Shown here: in pieces, positions 5,516-12,562 of the stretch
How the letters are laid out: each line of letters begins with the position of its first letter
Numbering within the stretch: the first letter of the stretch is position 1
Made by a program: the position numbers and the translations under genes
DNA from: an uncultured Clostridia bacterium
GTDB taxonomy: Bacteria; Bacillota; Clostridia; Oscillospirales; Acutalibacteraceae
Reading direction: 5' to 3'
DNA: 12,956 nt
Assembly (NCBI GenBank): GCA_937916195.1
Contig: CALFTO010000051.1
Location: 1 to 12,956, forward strand
Notes under the pieces: model-generated
Told to the model about the DNA's origin: nothing
The model's input: the letters and a program-made list of their open reading frames with translations, nothing else
Database searches by the model: none

Positions 5516-6988
5516 TTATTCAGCGTCGTTCTTTTCTTCAAAATCAACATTTTCCATGTTTTCTGCGTGAGCTGAAAGAGCATCTTGAGCATCTTCGTCC
5601 GACTGAAGCTTGCCGTTGTTAACAACAAGGTTTGTAACAATACCGAAGATAAGAGCAGTTGCAAGAGCAGTAACTGTAAGAAGAGGACCGCCTGTTGCAG
5701 GGTTTGTGCCGAAGTTAAGTGCAAGACCGCCGATACCTGTAACGAGGATTGCACTTACAACATAAAGGTTCTTGTTGTTACCAAGGTCAACCTTATGAAG
5801 CATCTGAAGACCAGATACAGCGATGAAGCCGTAAAGAGCAACACAAGCACCACCCATTACGCATTTGGGAATTGAGTTGATTAAAGCTACGAATGGTGTG
5901 AAGAATGAAAGAATCATACAACCCAAAGAAGCTACAATGATTGAAATTACTGAAGCGTTACCTGTGATAGCAACACAGCCGATTGACTCGCCATATGTTG
6001 TGTTTGCAGCACCGCCGAAGATACCGCCAACAATTGAACCAACGCCGTCACCAATGAGAGTTTTGTCAAGACCGGGTTCTTTAATAAGGTCTTTACCAAT
6101 GATATTACCGAGATTCTTGTGGTCAGCAATGTGCTGTGCAAGCTCAACAACACCAATCGGAACGAATGTCATTGCAATGTTACCGATAGCTGCAGCATCA
6201 ATAGGAAGAACACCTTCAACATTCTCTGTAAGAGCCTTAAGGAATGTAAACTTAGGATAATCAACAATTGATGTGATTGTGAATGGGTCAAAAGCTGCCT
6301 TGAATGAGTCAAAGCTGAGAATCTGAAGTGCAGCGATATCAGCAGCGTTGCCGATAAGAGTAAGAATAAGTGCAAGAATGTAACCTACACCAACGCCGAT
6401 AATGAAGGGGATAAGACGAAGTGCCTTTGAGCCCTTAACTGATACAAGTACAATAGCAAGGAATGTAACTGCACCAACAAGAATTGTTACAAGGTTGTAA
6501 TCTGCACCGCCATTTGTTGACATCCAACCTGTTGCTGTGCCTGAAAGTGAAAGACCGATAAGTGTAACGATAGGTCCGATGATTACTGCGGGCATAATCT
6601 TGTTAACCCAGCCTGAGCCTGTAGCCTTGATGAGAAGTGCAAGAACAACATAAACAAGACCTGCAAAAGCAATACCGATAAGAACACCCCAATAGCCATA
6701 GTTCATACCGATAACTGCTGCATAAGCACCAAGGAAAGTGAAAGAAGAACCAAGGAAAACAGGGCTCTTACGCTTTGTGCAGAAGGTGTAAACAATTGTA
6801 CCGATACCTGCACCGAAAAGTGCTGCTGCAGGGTCAAAAGAAAGTGTGTTGCCGTTGCTCATAGTATAAGTTGACATGAGAATCGGCACAAGAAGTGTTG
6901 CCGCCATAATTGCAATCATCTGCTGGAAAGCAAAAACTAAAGTTTCACTAAACTTTGGGCGGTCGCTAACGTCATAAATGAGTTTCAT
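5516..6988 (-). CDS. uraA: Uracil permease, NCS2/UraA family
   Basis: A 490-residue integral membrane protein of the nucleobase:cation symporter-2 family, importing uracil with protons. The signature segments are present. The TM8 region FVPIGVVELAQHIADHKNLG carries Glu282 and the TM10 region GGAANTTYGESIG carries Glu334; these correspond to the substrate-binding glutamates known in UraA. FQQMIAIMAATLLVP near the N-terminus is also typical. It is longer than usual (about 430) because of a hydrophilic, acidic C-terminal tail after residue about 455 (QSDEDAQDALSAHAENMENV). The start has GAGGAGG with a short spacer. A 140-base leader with an attenuator-like terminator precedes it. With the UPRT at 7788 it forms a uracil salvage pair. 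A xanthine substrate is possible but less likely. Confidence 0.9.
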   Translation of the reverse strand: MKLIYDVSDRPKFSETLVFAFQQMIAIMAATLLVPILMSTYTMSNGNTLSFDPAAALFGAGIGTIVYTFCTKRKSPVFLGSSFTFLGAYAAVIGMNYGYWGVLIGIAFAGLVYVVLALLIKATGSGWVNKIMPAVIIGPIVTLIGLSLSGTATGWMSTNGGADYNLVTILVGAVTFLAIVLVSVKGSKALRLIPFIIGVGVGYILALILTLIGNAADIAALQILSFDSFKAAFDPFTITSIVDYPKFTFLKALTENVEGVLPIDAAAIGNIAMTFVPIGVVELAQHIADHKNLGNIIGKDLIKEPGLDKTLIGDGVGSIVGGIFGGAANTTYGESIGCVAITGNASVISIIVASLGCMILSFFTPFVALINSIPKCVMGGACVALYGFIAVSGLQMLHKVDLGNNKNLYVVSAILVTGIGGLALNFGTNPATGGPLLTVTALATALIFGIVTNLVVNNGKLQSDEDAQDALSAHAENMENVDFEEKNDAE

Positions 6989-7030
6989 ATTTTTTCCTCC
7001 TCAAAATTTCCACTCGGCAGGCAGAAAAAA

Positions 7031-7052
7031 ACCTTGTCAATATTGACAAGGT
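7031..7052 (-). terminator. Leader terminator (attenuator) of uraA
   Basis: A perfect 22-bp palindrome (ACCTTGTCAAT and its complement) is directly followed on the minus strand by a T run (TTTTTTT, about 7024-7030). It lies inside the uraA leader, 43 bases before the start codon, so it must be bypassed for expression. Confidence 0.85.
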
Positions 7053-7085
7053 ATAAGAAAGCACTATGTAATGCCACACAACTAT

Positions 7086-7096
7086 CTTGTCGATAT
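7086..7096 (-). promoter_or_regulatory. Candidate antiterminator strand in the uraA leader
   Basis: The RNA segment AUAUCGACAAG can pair with CUUGUCAAUAU of the terminator (7050-7040) over 10 of 11 positions, which would break the terminator hairpin. This mutually exclusive pairing is the standard architecture of transcription attenuation. No AUG-initiated leader peptide and no PyrR-box sequence is present, so the signal is unknown. Confidence 0.55.
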
Positions 7097-7135
7097 TTAT
7101 GTATGGAATTTAAAGTCTGCCGTGTTATCTTGGGT

Positions 7136-7165
7136 AGTATATCACATTTTATATTTTGTTGTCAA
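7136..7165 (-). promoter_or_regulatory. Promoter of uraA
   Basis: TTGACA (7160-7165), an 18-bp spacer, and TATACT (7136-7141) preceded by TGA (extended -10). The predicted start is about 7129. It lies right after the DUF523 stop codon. No convincing terminator separates DUF523 from uraA, so read-through is possible. Confidence 0.72.
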
Positions 7166-7188
7166 TAATTTTATAAAAAAGTCGAACA

Positions 7189-7635
7189 CTAATTATTGAG
7201 AAATTTTATAAGCTCTTCCATTTCGTTTTCAGTAAATACAGAATAGCCTTCTTTTAAGAACATTTCAGCCGCAACACCGTTGCCTGCAACCTTATTCCCC
7301 GTAAATGTGCCGTCATAAATTATACCCTTACCGCAAGAGGGACTGTTTGCCTTGAAAACAACGGCATCAGCGTTGTTAAGCTTTGCGATGTAAAGTGCAG
7401 TTTCAGCACCCTTTGTGTATTCATAGGTAACATCTTTACCATGATTGCTTATAACCTTGTTGCCCACAATTTCAGCAGGGTCGCGTGGGGTCTTAAGTCC
7501 TCCCAATTGTTCAGGACAAACGGGTATAAGTGTATGATTTTTGGCTAAAGCCAATAATTCTTCACATTTGCAGTTGTCGCCTTTGTAACGACAATCACAG
7601 CCCATAAGACAACCGCTTACAATAATCTTTGCCAT
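7189..7635 (-). CDS. DUF523 family protein
   Basis: A 148-residue cytosolic protein of the DUF523 family, which has no firmly established biochemical role. The family's cysteine-rich signatures are all present: SGCLMGCDCRYKG (residues 7-19), VCPEQLGGLKTPRDPAEI (39-56) and KANSPSCGKG (94-103). These suggest metal or iron-sulphur binding, but that is inference. Length is normal. The start has AGAGGAAA upstream and a near-consensus promoter. It is divergent from upp with the two -35 boxes only 23 bp apart, and it reads toward uraA. A link to uracil metabolism is suggested only by position. Confidence 0.85.
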   Translation of the reverse strand: MAKIIVSGCLMGCDCRYKGDNCKCEELLALAKNHTLIPVCPEQLGGLKTPRDPAEIVGNKVISNHGKDVTYEYTKGAETALYIAKLNNADAVVFKANSPSCGKGIIYDGTFTGNKVAGNGVAAEMFLKEGYSVFTENEMEELIKFLNN

Positions 7636-7671
7636 AGTTTATTTCCTCTAATCATTTTAATTTCTGTGAAA

Positions 7672-7700
7672 ATTATAGCATAGCCTTTTTTGAGTGTCAA
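7672..7700 (-). promoter_or_regulatory. Promoter of the DUF523 gene
   Basis: TTGACA (7695-7700), a 17-bp spacer, and TGC-TATAAT (TATAAT at 7672-7677). This is a full consensus with an extended -10, so expression should be strong. Confidence 0.82.
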
Positions 7701-7723
7701 TCAATAGTATTTTCATTACTATC

Positions 7724-7752
7724 TTGCCAAAATATAATTATTATGATATATT
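7724..7752 (+). promoter_or_regulatory. Promoter of upp
   Basis: TTGCCA (7724-7729), a 17-bp spacer, and TATATT (7747-7752) with TGA just before it (extended -10). The leader is about 28 bases, too short for an attenuator like that of uraA. Confidence 0.6.
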
Positions 7753-7787
7753 AATTATTGAAATAAAAGTTGAAATGAGGGCGTAAT

Positions 7788-8462
7788 ATGTCGGACTTTA
7801 CAAAAAATTTAACAAGCTTTAATGACCACCCATTAGTTGCTCATAAGGTAACTCATCTTTGTGACATCAACACAGGCTCAAAAGAATTCTGTGAAATTGT
7901 TGATGAGCTTACAATGCTTATGGGTTATGAAGCACTTAAAGACCTTAAAACAAAATTAGTACCAATCAAAGCACCTCTTGCCGATTTCGATTCTCCCGTG
8001 CTCGCTGAGGATTTCACCATTGTTCCAATTCTTCGTGCAGGACTTGGTATGGTTGACGGTCTTCGCCGTCTTTCTCCCACAGCAAAGGTTGGTCATATCG
8101 GACTTTACAGAGACGAAAAAACCTTGTTGCCCGTAACATATTACTATAAAATGCCCGTTGACATCACAAACGGACCTGTAATCATTGTTGACCCCGCACT
8201 TGCAACAGGTGGTAGTGTTGATGCGTCAATTGATTATCTTAAGAAAGAGGGTTGCACAAATATTAAGGTTATGTGTATTTTCGCATCTGATGTTGGTGTA
8301 AAGCTTCTTTACGAAAAGCATCCCGATGTTAAAATCTATGCAGCACAGTATATCCCCACAGGCCTTAATAAAGATGGCTATATCGTAACCGCCGCAGGCG
8401 ATGCAGGCGACCGTATTTGCGGAACTTGTAGCTATAAACCCGCAAGACCCGCAAAACCGTAA
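7788..8462 (+). CDS. upp: Uracil phosphoribosyltransferase
   Basis: It makes UMP from uracil and PRPP. A 224-residue protein with the UPRT landmarks: VPILRAGLGMVDGL (79-92), GLYRDE, the PRPP loop VIIVDPALATGGS (131-143) and the C-terminal GLNKDGYIVTAAGDAGDR (192-209). It differs from common UPRTs in several conserved places: VDPALATG instead of VDPMLATG, TAAGDAG instead of PGLGDAG, and ICGTC instead of the usual FGT-Lys end. It also carries about 12 extra residues (SYKPARPAKP) encoded by a near-duplicated CCCGCAA stretch. The start is supported by GAGGG and the promoter. It ends at a terminator shared with metY. The function is likely conserved, since the permease gene is close by. Confidence 0.9.
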   Translation: MSDFTKNLTSFNDHPLVAHKVTHLCDINTGSKEFCEIVDELTMLMGYEALKDLKTKLVPIKAPLADFDSPVLAEDFTIVPILRAGLGMVDGLRRLSPTAKVGHIGLYRDEKTLLPVTYYYKMPVDITNGPVIIVDPALATGGSVDASIDYLKKEGCTNIKVMCIFASDVGVKLLYEKHPDVKIYAAQYIPTGLNKDGYIVTAAGDAGDRICGTCSYKPARPAKP

Positions 8463-8485
8463 AAATATAATGATTTACAAAACAA

Positions 8486-8509
8486 AAAGGGACGATTTAT
8501 CGTCCCTTT
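8486..8509. terminator. Bidirectional intrinsic terminator between upp and metY
   Basis: AAAGGGACGA (8486-8495) and TCGTCCCTTT (8500-8509) form a 10-bp stem with a TTTA loop. T-rich sequence follows on both strands, so it can end transcripts of upp (plus) and metY (minus). Confidence 0.9.
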
Positions 8510-8511
8510 AA

Positions 8512-8539
8512 TTTTGCATTTTGCGTTTTGCACTTTGCA
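8512..8539. repeat. 28-bp heptamer array after metY
   Basis: Four in-register 7-mers in plus reading: TTTTGCA, TTTTGCG, TTTTGCA, CTTTGCA. The array ends one base before the metY stop codon (8541-8543 on the minus strand). A second array of the same length and offset follows the ttcA gene at 11130-11157. It resembles heptameric short tandem repeats known from other bacteria. Confidence 0.65.
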
Positions 8540-8540
8540 T

Positions 8541-9812
8541 TTATATATTAGCAAGTGCTTGTTCAATATCCGCGATAATGTCATTAACATTTTCAATACC
8601 AACTGAAAATCTGATAAGGTCAGGTGATACACCACATTCAACAAGCTCTTGGTCGCTCAACTGTCTGTGAGTTGAAGAAGCGGGGTGAAGCACGCAGGTT
8701 CTTGCATCTGCAACGTGAGTAACAACTGCCGCAAGTTTAAGTGAGTTCATAAACTTCTCTGCCGCATCTCTGCCACCCTTAACCCCGAATGAAACAACAC
8801 CGCAAGTACCGTTTGGCATATACTTCTGTACAAGGTCATAATACTTGTTGCCGGGAAGAGCAGGGTAGTTAACCCAAGAAATCTTGTCGTTATTTTCAAG
8901 ATACTTTGCCACTGCAAGAGCATTGCTGCAATGTCTTTCCATACGAAGATGAAGTGTTTCAAGACCTAAGTTAAGATAATATGAGTTCTGTGGGGCAGGA
9001 GTTGAGCCGTAGTCACGAAGAAGCTGTGCAACGATTTTTGTAATATAACCTGCTTTACCGAAATCCTTTGTATAAACTGCACCGTGATAGCTTTCGTCGG
9101 GCTGTGTAAGTCCGGGGAATTTGTCGTTCTGTTCCCAATCGAAGTTACCGCTGTCAATAACCGCACCGCCGATAATATTTGCGTGACCCTCCATATATTT
9201 TGTTGTGGAGTGTGTAACAATATCAGCGCCGAATTCAAATGGACGGCAATTAATTGGTGTGGGGAATGTGTTGTCGATAATAAGCGGAACACCGTTAGCG
9301 TGTGCAACCTTTGCAAATTTCTCAATGTCAAGAATGTCGAGTGATGGATTTGCAATTGTTTCGCCGAAAAGTGCCTTTGTGTTGGGCTTAAATGCTGCCT
9401 GAATTTCTTCTTCACTTGCATTTGGGTCAACGAATGTTACTTCAATACCAAGCTTTCTCATTGTAACATTGAAAAGGTTGAATGTACCGCCGTAAATTGT
9501 AGCCGCACTTACAAAGTGGTCGCCCGCACCCATAATGTTGATAAGTGAGAAGAAGTTAGCCGCCTGACCTGAAGAAGTGAGCACACCTGCAACACCGCCC
9601 TCAAGCATTGTGATTTTTTGTGCAACCGCATCACTTGTGGGGTTTGCAAGACGAGTGTACATATAGCCGGGCTCTAAGTCGAAAAGCTTAGCCATTGCTT
9701 CGCTTGTGTCATATTTAAATGTTGTACTCTGCACAATGGGGAGCACTCTCGGCTCGCCGTTTTTGGGCTTGTATGCACCCTGAACACAAATTGTATCTCT
9801 GTTATAGTTCAT
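8541..9812 (-). CDS. metY: O-acetylhomoserine sulfhydrylase (aminocarboxypropyltransferase)
   Basis: A 423-residue PLP enzyme of the Cys/Met metabolism family, converting O-acetyl-L-homoserine and sulfide (or methanethiol) to homocysteine (or methionine) in the cytosol. The landmarks are the N-terminal DTICVQGAY, YTRLANPT (52-59), SSGQAAN (80-86), the Asp180 that binds the PLP ring (LIIDNTF), and the PLP lysine Lys205 in HSTTKYMEGHA. The C-terminus has LHPASSTHRQLS and RFSVGIEN. Length and long insert fit MetY rather than MetB/MetC. The GGAGG of its start overlaps the end of the ApgM-like gene, and the intergenic gap is only 3 bases, so the two are co-transcribed. No S-box, T-box or other methionine leader is seen directly upstream. 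Confidence 0.93.
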   Translation of the reverse strand: MNYNRDTICVQGAYKPKNGEPRVLPIVQSTTFKYDTSEAMAKLFDLEPGYMYTRLANPTSDAVAQKITMLEGGVAGVLTSSGQAANFFSLINIMGAGDHFVSAATIYGGTFNLFNVTMRKLGIEVTFVDPNASEEEIQAAFKPNTKALFGETIANPSLDILDIEKFAKVAHANGVPLIIDNTFPTPINCRPFEFGADIVTHSTTKYMEGHANIIGGAVIDSGNFDWEQNDKFPGLTQPDESYHGAVYTKDFGKAGYITKIVAQLLRDYGSTPAPQNSYYLNLGLETLHLRMERHCSNALAVAKYLENNDKISWVNYPALPGNKYYDLVQKYMPNGTCGVVSFGVKGGRDAAEKFMNSLKLAAVVTHVADARTCVLHPASSTHRQLSDQELVECGVSPDLIRFSVGIENVNDIIADIEQALANI

Positions 9813-9815
9813 TGT

Positions 9816-11024
9816 TTATGCCTCCAAAAATTTCTTCATAAGGGCTACACCACTCTCTACGAAAAGCCCTGTTGCTTTTGCGGTTTCTTCGTTAACTGTG
9901 TCAACACCCTCAACTTCATTATTTTTATGATACATCATAAAGGGAACGGGGTCAGAAGCGTGAGTTGCAGTAACAATAGGTGTGGGGTGGTCGGGAAGAA
10001 TAAGAATTTTGTAATCGTCGTATTCTTCTAATCCTTTGAGCACTACTGGGAGCACCTGCTCGTCAATAATCTCAATTGCACGTACTTTGTTTTCTGCCTC
10101 ACGTCTGTGTCCGCACTCGTCGGGAGCTTCAATGTGAATGTAAGCGAAGTCGCAACCGTTTTTAAGTGCCTCAACTGCCGCCTCAGCTTTGCCTACAAAG
10201 TTAGTGTCTATGTAGCCTGTTGCACCCTCAACTTCGGGAGTTTCCATTTTTGCACATTTGCCTATACCCTTAAGCAAGTCAACCGCTGAAATTACAGCAC
10301 CTTTAATGCCGTATAATTCTTCAAATGGTGAAAGTGCAGGCTTTTTGCCCTCGCCCCAAAGCCAGATTGAGTTTGCGGGGCGTCTGCCATTCTTAATTCT
10401 TTCAATATTTACAGGGTGATTTTTGAGAAGCTCATAGCTTTCTTTCATCATAGCAATAAGACCGCTCGCATTTTCACTTGTTGAAAGATATTCGCCTACA
10501 ACTCTGCCTGAAATATCGTGCGGAGGTGTCATACTACCTAAATCAGTTGTGCCGTTGTTCCATACAAGACAATGACGATAGCTTACGCCATTATAGAATT
10601 TATACATTTCGTTGCCGAAGTGCTCTTCAACCGTTTTTATGATTTCAGCAGCTTCTTCGCTTGAAATATCGTCTGCACAGTAGTCAACCATAGTCTTGTC
10701 AGCGTAATTTTCTTCATCAGAAAGTGTTACAAGATTACAACGAAGTGTAACATCTGTGTCTTTGAGGTCAACGCCTATGCTTGCAGCCTCAAGAGGACTT
10801 CTGCCTGTATAGTAAATTGACGGGTCAAAGCCCATAACGCTCATATTTGCAACATCACTGCCGGGCTTCATTCCATCAGGAACAGTCTTAACAAGACCAA
10901 CAACACTCTTTTTGCCAAGTGCATCAAAGTTGGGCTTTTTTGCCAACATCATAGGAGTTTTGCCGTCAAACTGCGGAACAGGATAATCAGCCATTCCGTC
11001 ATACAAAACTACAACATATTTCAT
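9816..11024 (-). CDS. ApgM-family protein; proposed homoserine kinase analogue or phosphoglycerate mutase
   Basis: A 402-residue member of the alkaline-phosphatase superfamily related to archaeal-type cofactor-independent phosphoglycerate mutase. Metal and catalytic landmarks are visible: Asp9 in VVLYDGMAD, Ser56-Asp57 in KPGSDVANMS, DECGHRREAENK, and the metal-binding LPDHPTPIVTATHASDPVPF near the C-terminus. Bacterial members of this subgroup have been proposed (TIGR02535-type annotation) to stand in for homoserine kinase in genomes that lack thrB. The tight operon with metY, a homoserine-branch enzyme, fits that idea, but glycolytic mutase activity cannot be excluded. The start has GGAGATGA upstream and a 17-bp-spaced promoter. 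Family sure, substrate uncertain. Confidence 0.85.
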   Translation of the reverse strand: MKYVVVLYDGMADYPVPQFDGKTPMMLAKKPNFDALGKKSVVGLVKTVPDGMKPGSDVANMSVMGFDPSIYYTGRSPLEAASIGVDLKDTDVTLRCNLVTLSDEENYADKTMVDYCADDISSEEAAEIIKTVEEHFGNEMYKFYNGVSYRHCLVWNNGTTDLGSMTPPHDISGRVVGEYLSTSENASGLIAMMKESYELLKNHPVNIERIKNGRRPANSIWLWGEGKKPALSPFEELYGIKGAVISAVDLLKGIGKCAKMETPEVEGATGYIDTNFVGKAEAAVEALKNGCDFAYIHIEAPDECGHRREAENKVRAIEIIDEQVLPVVLKGLEEYDDYKILILPDHPTPIVTATHASDPVPFMMYHKNNEVEGVDTVNEETAKATGLFVESGVALMKKFLEA

Positions 11025-11065
11025 CTATATCATCTCCAATAAGAAATCAAAATAAATTATCAAAT

Positions 11066-11094
11066 ATTTTACCATATATAGCCTCACTTGTCAA
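11066..11094 (-). promoter_or_regulatory. Promoter of the apgM-like/metY operon
   Basis: TTGACA (11089-11094), a 17-bp spacer, and TAAAAT (11066-11071) preceded by TGG. The leader is about 35 bases, so no long riboswitch fits between the start site and the ATG at 11022-11024. Confidence 0.7.
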
Positions 11095-11129
11095 AGGGAG
11101 GAGGACTGCAAAGACGGTGGAAAGATACA

Positions 11130-11157
11130 ATTACGAATTCAGCATTACGCATTACGA
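11130..11157. repeat. 28-bp heptamer array after ttcA
   Basis: Four in-register 7-mers in plus reading: ATTACGA, ATTCAGC, ATTACGC, ATTACGA. The array ends one base before the ttcA stop codon (11159-11161, minus). The layout matches the array after metY, though the unit sequence differs. Confidence 0.65.
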
Positions 11158-11158
11158 A

Positions 11159-11881
11159 TTATTCTTCAATTCCCCAATTACTTATGTTACCCCTCTGCAT
11201 TGCGCCTACAATCTTTTGCCTTAATGCAGGATAACGCTTTTCTAACTCTGCAAGTAATTTCTTTGTATCCTCACGATTTGTCTTTTCGTCTGCGGGGCAT
11301 TTACTTTCAACAATGGGTACATTTTCTTTGTTAGCAACCCTTGTTATGTCCGTTTCATAGGCGAAAATCATCGGTCTAATCATATACAAATCTTTTCTTG
11401 AAAGATATGAAACAGGGGAGAAGCATTCAGCCCTGCCGTTGCCGAATAAATTCATAATAAAGGTTTCTGCCGCATCATCCATATGATGTCCGAGCGCGAT
11501 TTTGTTGCAACCAAGTTCTTTTGCAGTATCGTGTAAAAGTCCGCGACGCATTCGTGCACATAAACTGCAAGGATTACTCTCTTTTCGCTCTTCAAATATT
11601 ATATTGTATAACTCTGTGCGTTTAATAATATATGGTACATTGTTTTTGTCGCAGATTTCTTGAATTTCAGAGTAATCGGCACATTCATTATGAAATTGTG
11701 GGTCAAGAGTAACTGCGCAAAGCTCAAATTTCTTTGGGTAAAAGATTTTAAGGTTTATAAGGCACAAAAGCATAACAACACTGTCTTTACCGCCCGAAAC
11801 ACAAACGGCAATGCGGTCGCCGTCTTCAATCATATTATATTTGTCAACCGCCGCACGCACAAGACTTAAAAGCTTTTGCAC
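11159..11881 (-). CDS. ttcA: TtcA-family tRNA 2-thiocytidine biosynthesis protein
   Basis: A 240-residue PP-loop ATPase of the TtcA/TtuA group. Known members adenylate and thiolate tRNA bases (C32 for TtcA) using an iron-sulphur cluster. The PP-loop SGGKDS is at residues 29-34 from the chosen start. The cluster cysteines CSLC are at 105-108, and a third cysteine lies in ESKCPADEK. GHHMDDAAET is also typical. A GTG start at 11879-11881 is chosen: AAAGGAGG precedes it by 7 bases, and QKLLSLVRAAVDKYNMIEDG is the usual family N-terminus. The longer ATG start at 11902 would lie almost at the predicted transcription start and would translate the ribosome binding site. It appears monocistronic. Confidence 0.87.
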   Translation of the reverse strand: MQKLLSLVRAAVDKYNMIEDGDRIAVCVSGGKDSVVMLLCLINLKIFYPKKFELCAVTLDPQFHNECADYSEIQEICDKNNVPYIIKRTELYNIIFEERKESNPCSLCARMRRGLLHDTAKELGCNKIALGHHMDDAAETFIMNLFGNGRAECFSPVSYLSRKDLYMIRPMIFAYETDITRVANKENVPIVESKCPADEKTNREDTKKLLAELEKRYPALRQKIVGAMQRGNISNWGIEE

Positions 11882-11911
11882 ATAAAAACCTCCTTTGTTC
11901 ATATTAACAAT

Positions 11912-11940
11912 ATTTTATATCACAATTCTGTAAAAGTAAA
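11912..11940 (-). promoter_or_regulatory. Probable promoter of ttcA
   Basis: TTTACT (11935-11940), a 17-bp spacer and TAAAAT (11912-11917) on the minus strand. The predicted start is about 11905, which leaves a 24-base leader to the GTG start. An alternative -10 is TATAAA three bases upstream. Confidence 0.5.
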
Positions 11941-12046
11941 CAAAAAAATAATAAAAATTATTAAAGAGAAAATATACTGAAAAAACGAGAAAAATTAAGA
12001 AATCAAGAGAAAATTATTTGCCACATTAAATTTTGTAAAAAATGTG

Positions 12047-12075
12047 TTGACAAACCAAAATCCCTTTGTTATAAT
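12047..12075 (+). promoter_or_regulatory. Strong promoter of rplM-rpsI
   Basis: TTGACA (12047-12052), a 17-bp spacer and TATAAT (12070-12075), with TGT before the -10: both hexamers are perfect. A/T tracts directly upstream (about 12028-12043) resemble an UP element. The leader is only about 34 bases, too short for a large ribosomal-protein leader structure. The stretch 11941-12046 holds no gene. Confidence 0.88.
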
Positions 12076-12115
12076 CTTCGAGCAATTAAAAATCAGTAAT
12101 TCGGAGGTAAGTTCT

Positions 12116-12544
12116 ATGTCAACTTATATGCCAAAAAAGGGCGATATTACCCGTAACTGGTATGTGCTTGACGCAGCAGGCAAAACTCTCGGTAGCGTTG
12201 CTGCTGAAGCTGCTGTTCTTCTCAGAGGTAAGCACAAGCCAACATTTACACCTCACGCTGACTGTGGTGACCACGTAATCATCATCAATGCAGAGCAGGT
12301 TGTTCTTACAGGTAACAAGCTCGAACAGAAAATGTACTATCACCACACAGGCTATGTTGGTAACATGAAAGAAGTTAAGTATAAGACTCTTATGAAAACA
12401 AAGCCCGAGTTCGCAGTAACAAAGGCTGTTAAGGGTATGATTCCTGATACAGTAATCGGTCGTCAGGCACTTACTCGTCTTCGTGTATATCGCGGTGCAG
12501 AGCACAAGCATGCTGCACAGAAGCCCGAAGCAAGAGAATTTTAA
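12116..12544 (+). CDS. rplM: 50S ribosomal protein L13
   Basis: A 142-residue protein with typical L13 segments: RNWYVLDAAGKTLGSVAAEAA near the N-terminus, LRGKHKPTFTPHADCGDHVIIINA, KMYYHHTGYVG, and the C-terminal GRQALTRLRVYRGAEHKHAAQKP. It is an early-assembly protein of the large subunit, bound to 23S rRNA. The ATG at 12116 follows CGGAGG with an 8-base spacer. An upstream in-frame ATG at 12044 lies before the transcription start and is not used. rpsI follows after 18 bases, the conserved rplM-rpsI operon. Confidence 0.97.
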   Translation: MSTYMPKKGDITRNWYVLDAAGKTLGSVAAEAAVLLRGKHKPTFTPHADCGDHVIIINAEQVVLTGNKLEQKMYYHHTGYVGNMKEVKYKTLMKTKPEFAVTKAVKGMIPDTVIGRQALTRLRVYRGAEHKHAAQKPEAREF

Positions 12545-12562
12545 GAAAGGGAGGCTATTTAA

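Noticed and set aside
5500..6375. Leu/Ser-rich and other open frames within uraA on both strands
   Set aside because: They are shifted or antisense frames of the permease with repetitive composition produced by its codon bias.
6989..7129. PyrR-type attenuator before uraA
   Set aside because: The conserved PyrR-binding loop sequence is absent, although the terminator architecture is similar.
8512..8539. CRISPR-like repeats
   Set aside because: Units are contiguous 7-mers without spacers, far too short for CRISPR repeats.
8966..9430. 154-codon minus-strand frame within metY
   Set aside because: Out-of-frame shadow of a well conserved PLP enzyme; no start site.
12044..12115. Longer L13 start with 24 extra residues
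   Set aside because: The upstream ATG lies in front of the -35 box of the perfect promoter at 12047-12075, so it cannot be in the mRNA. The ATG at 12116 has the ribosome binding site and the family N-terminus.
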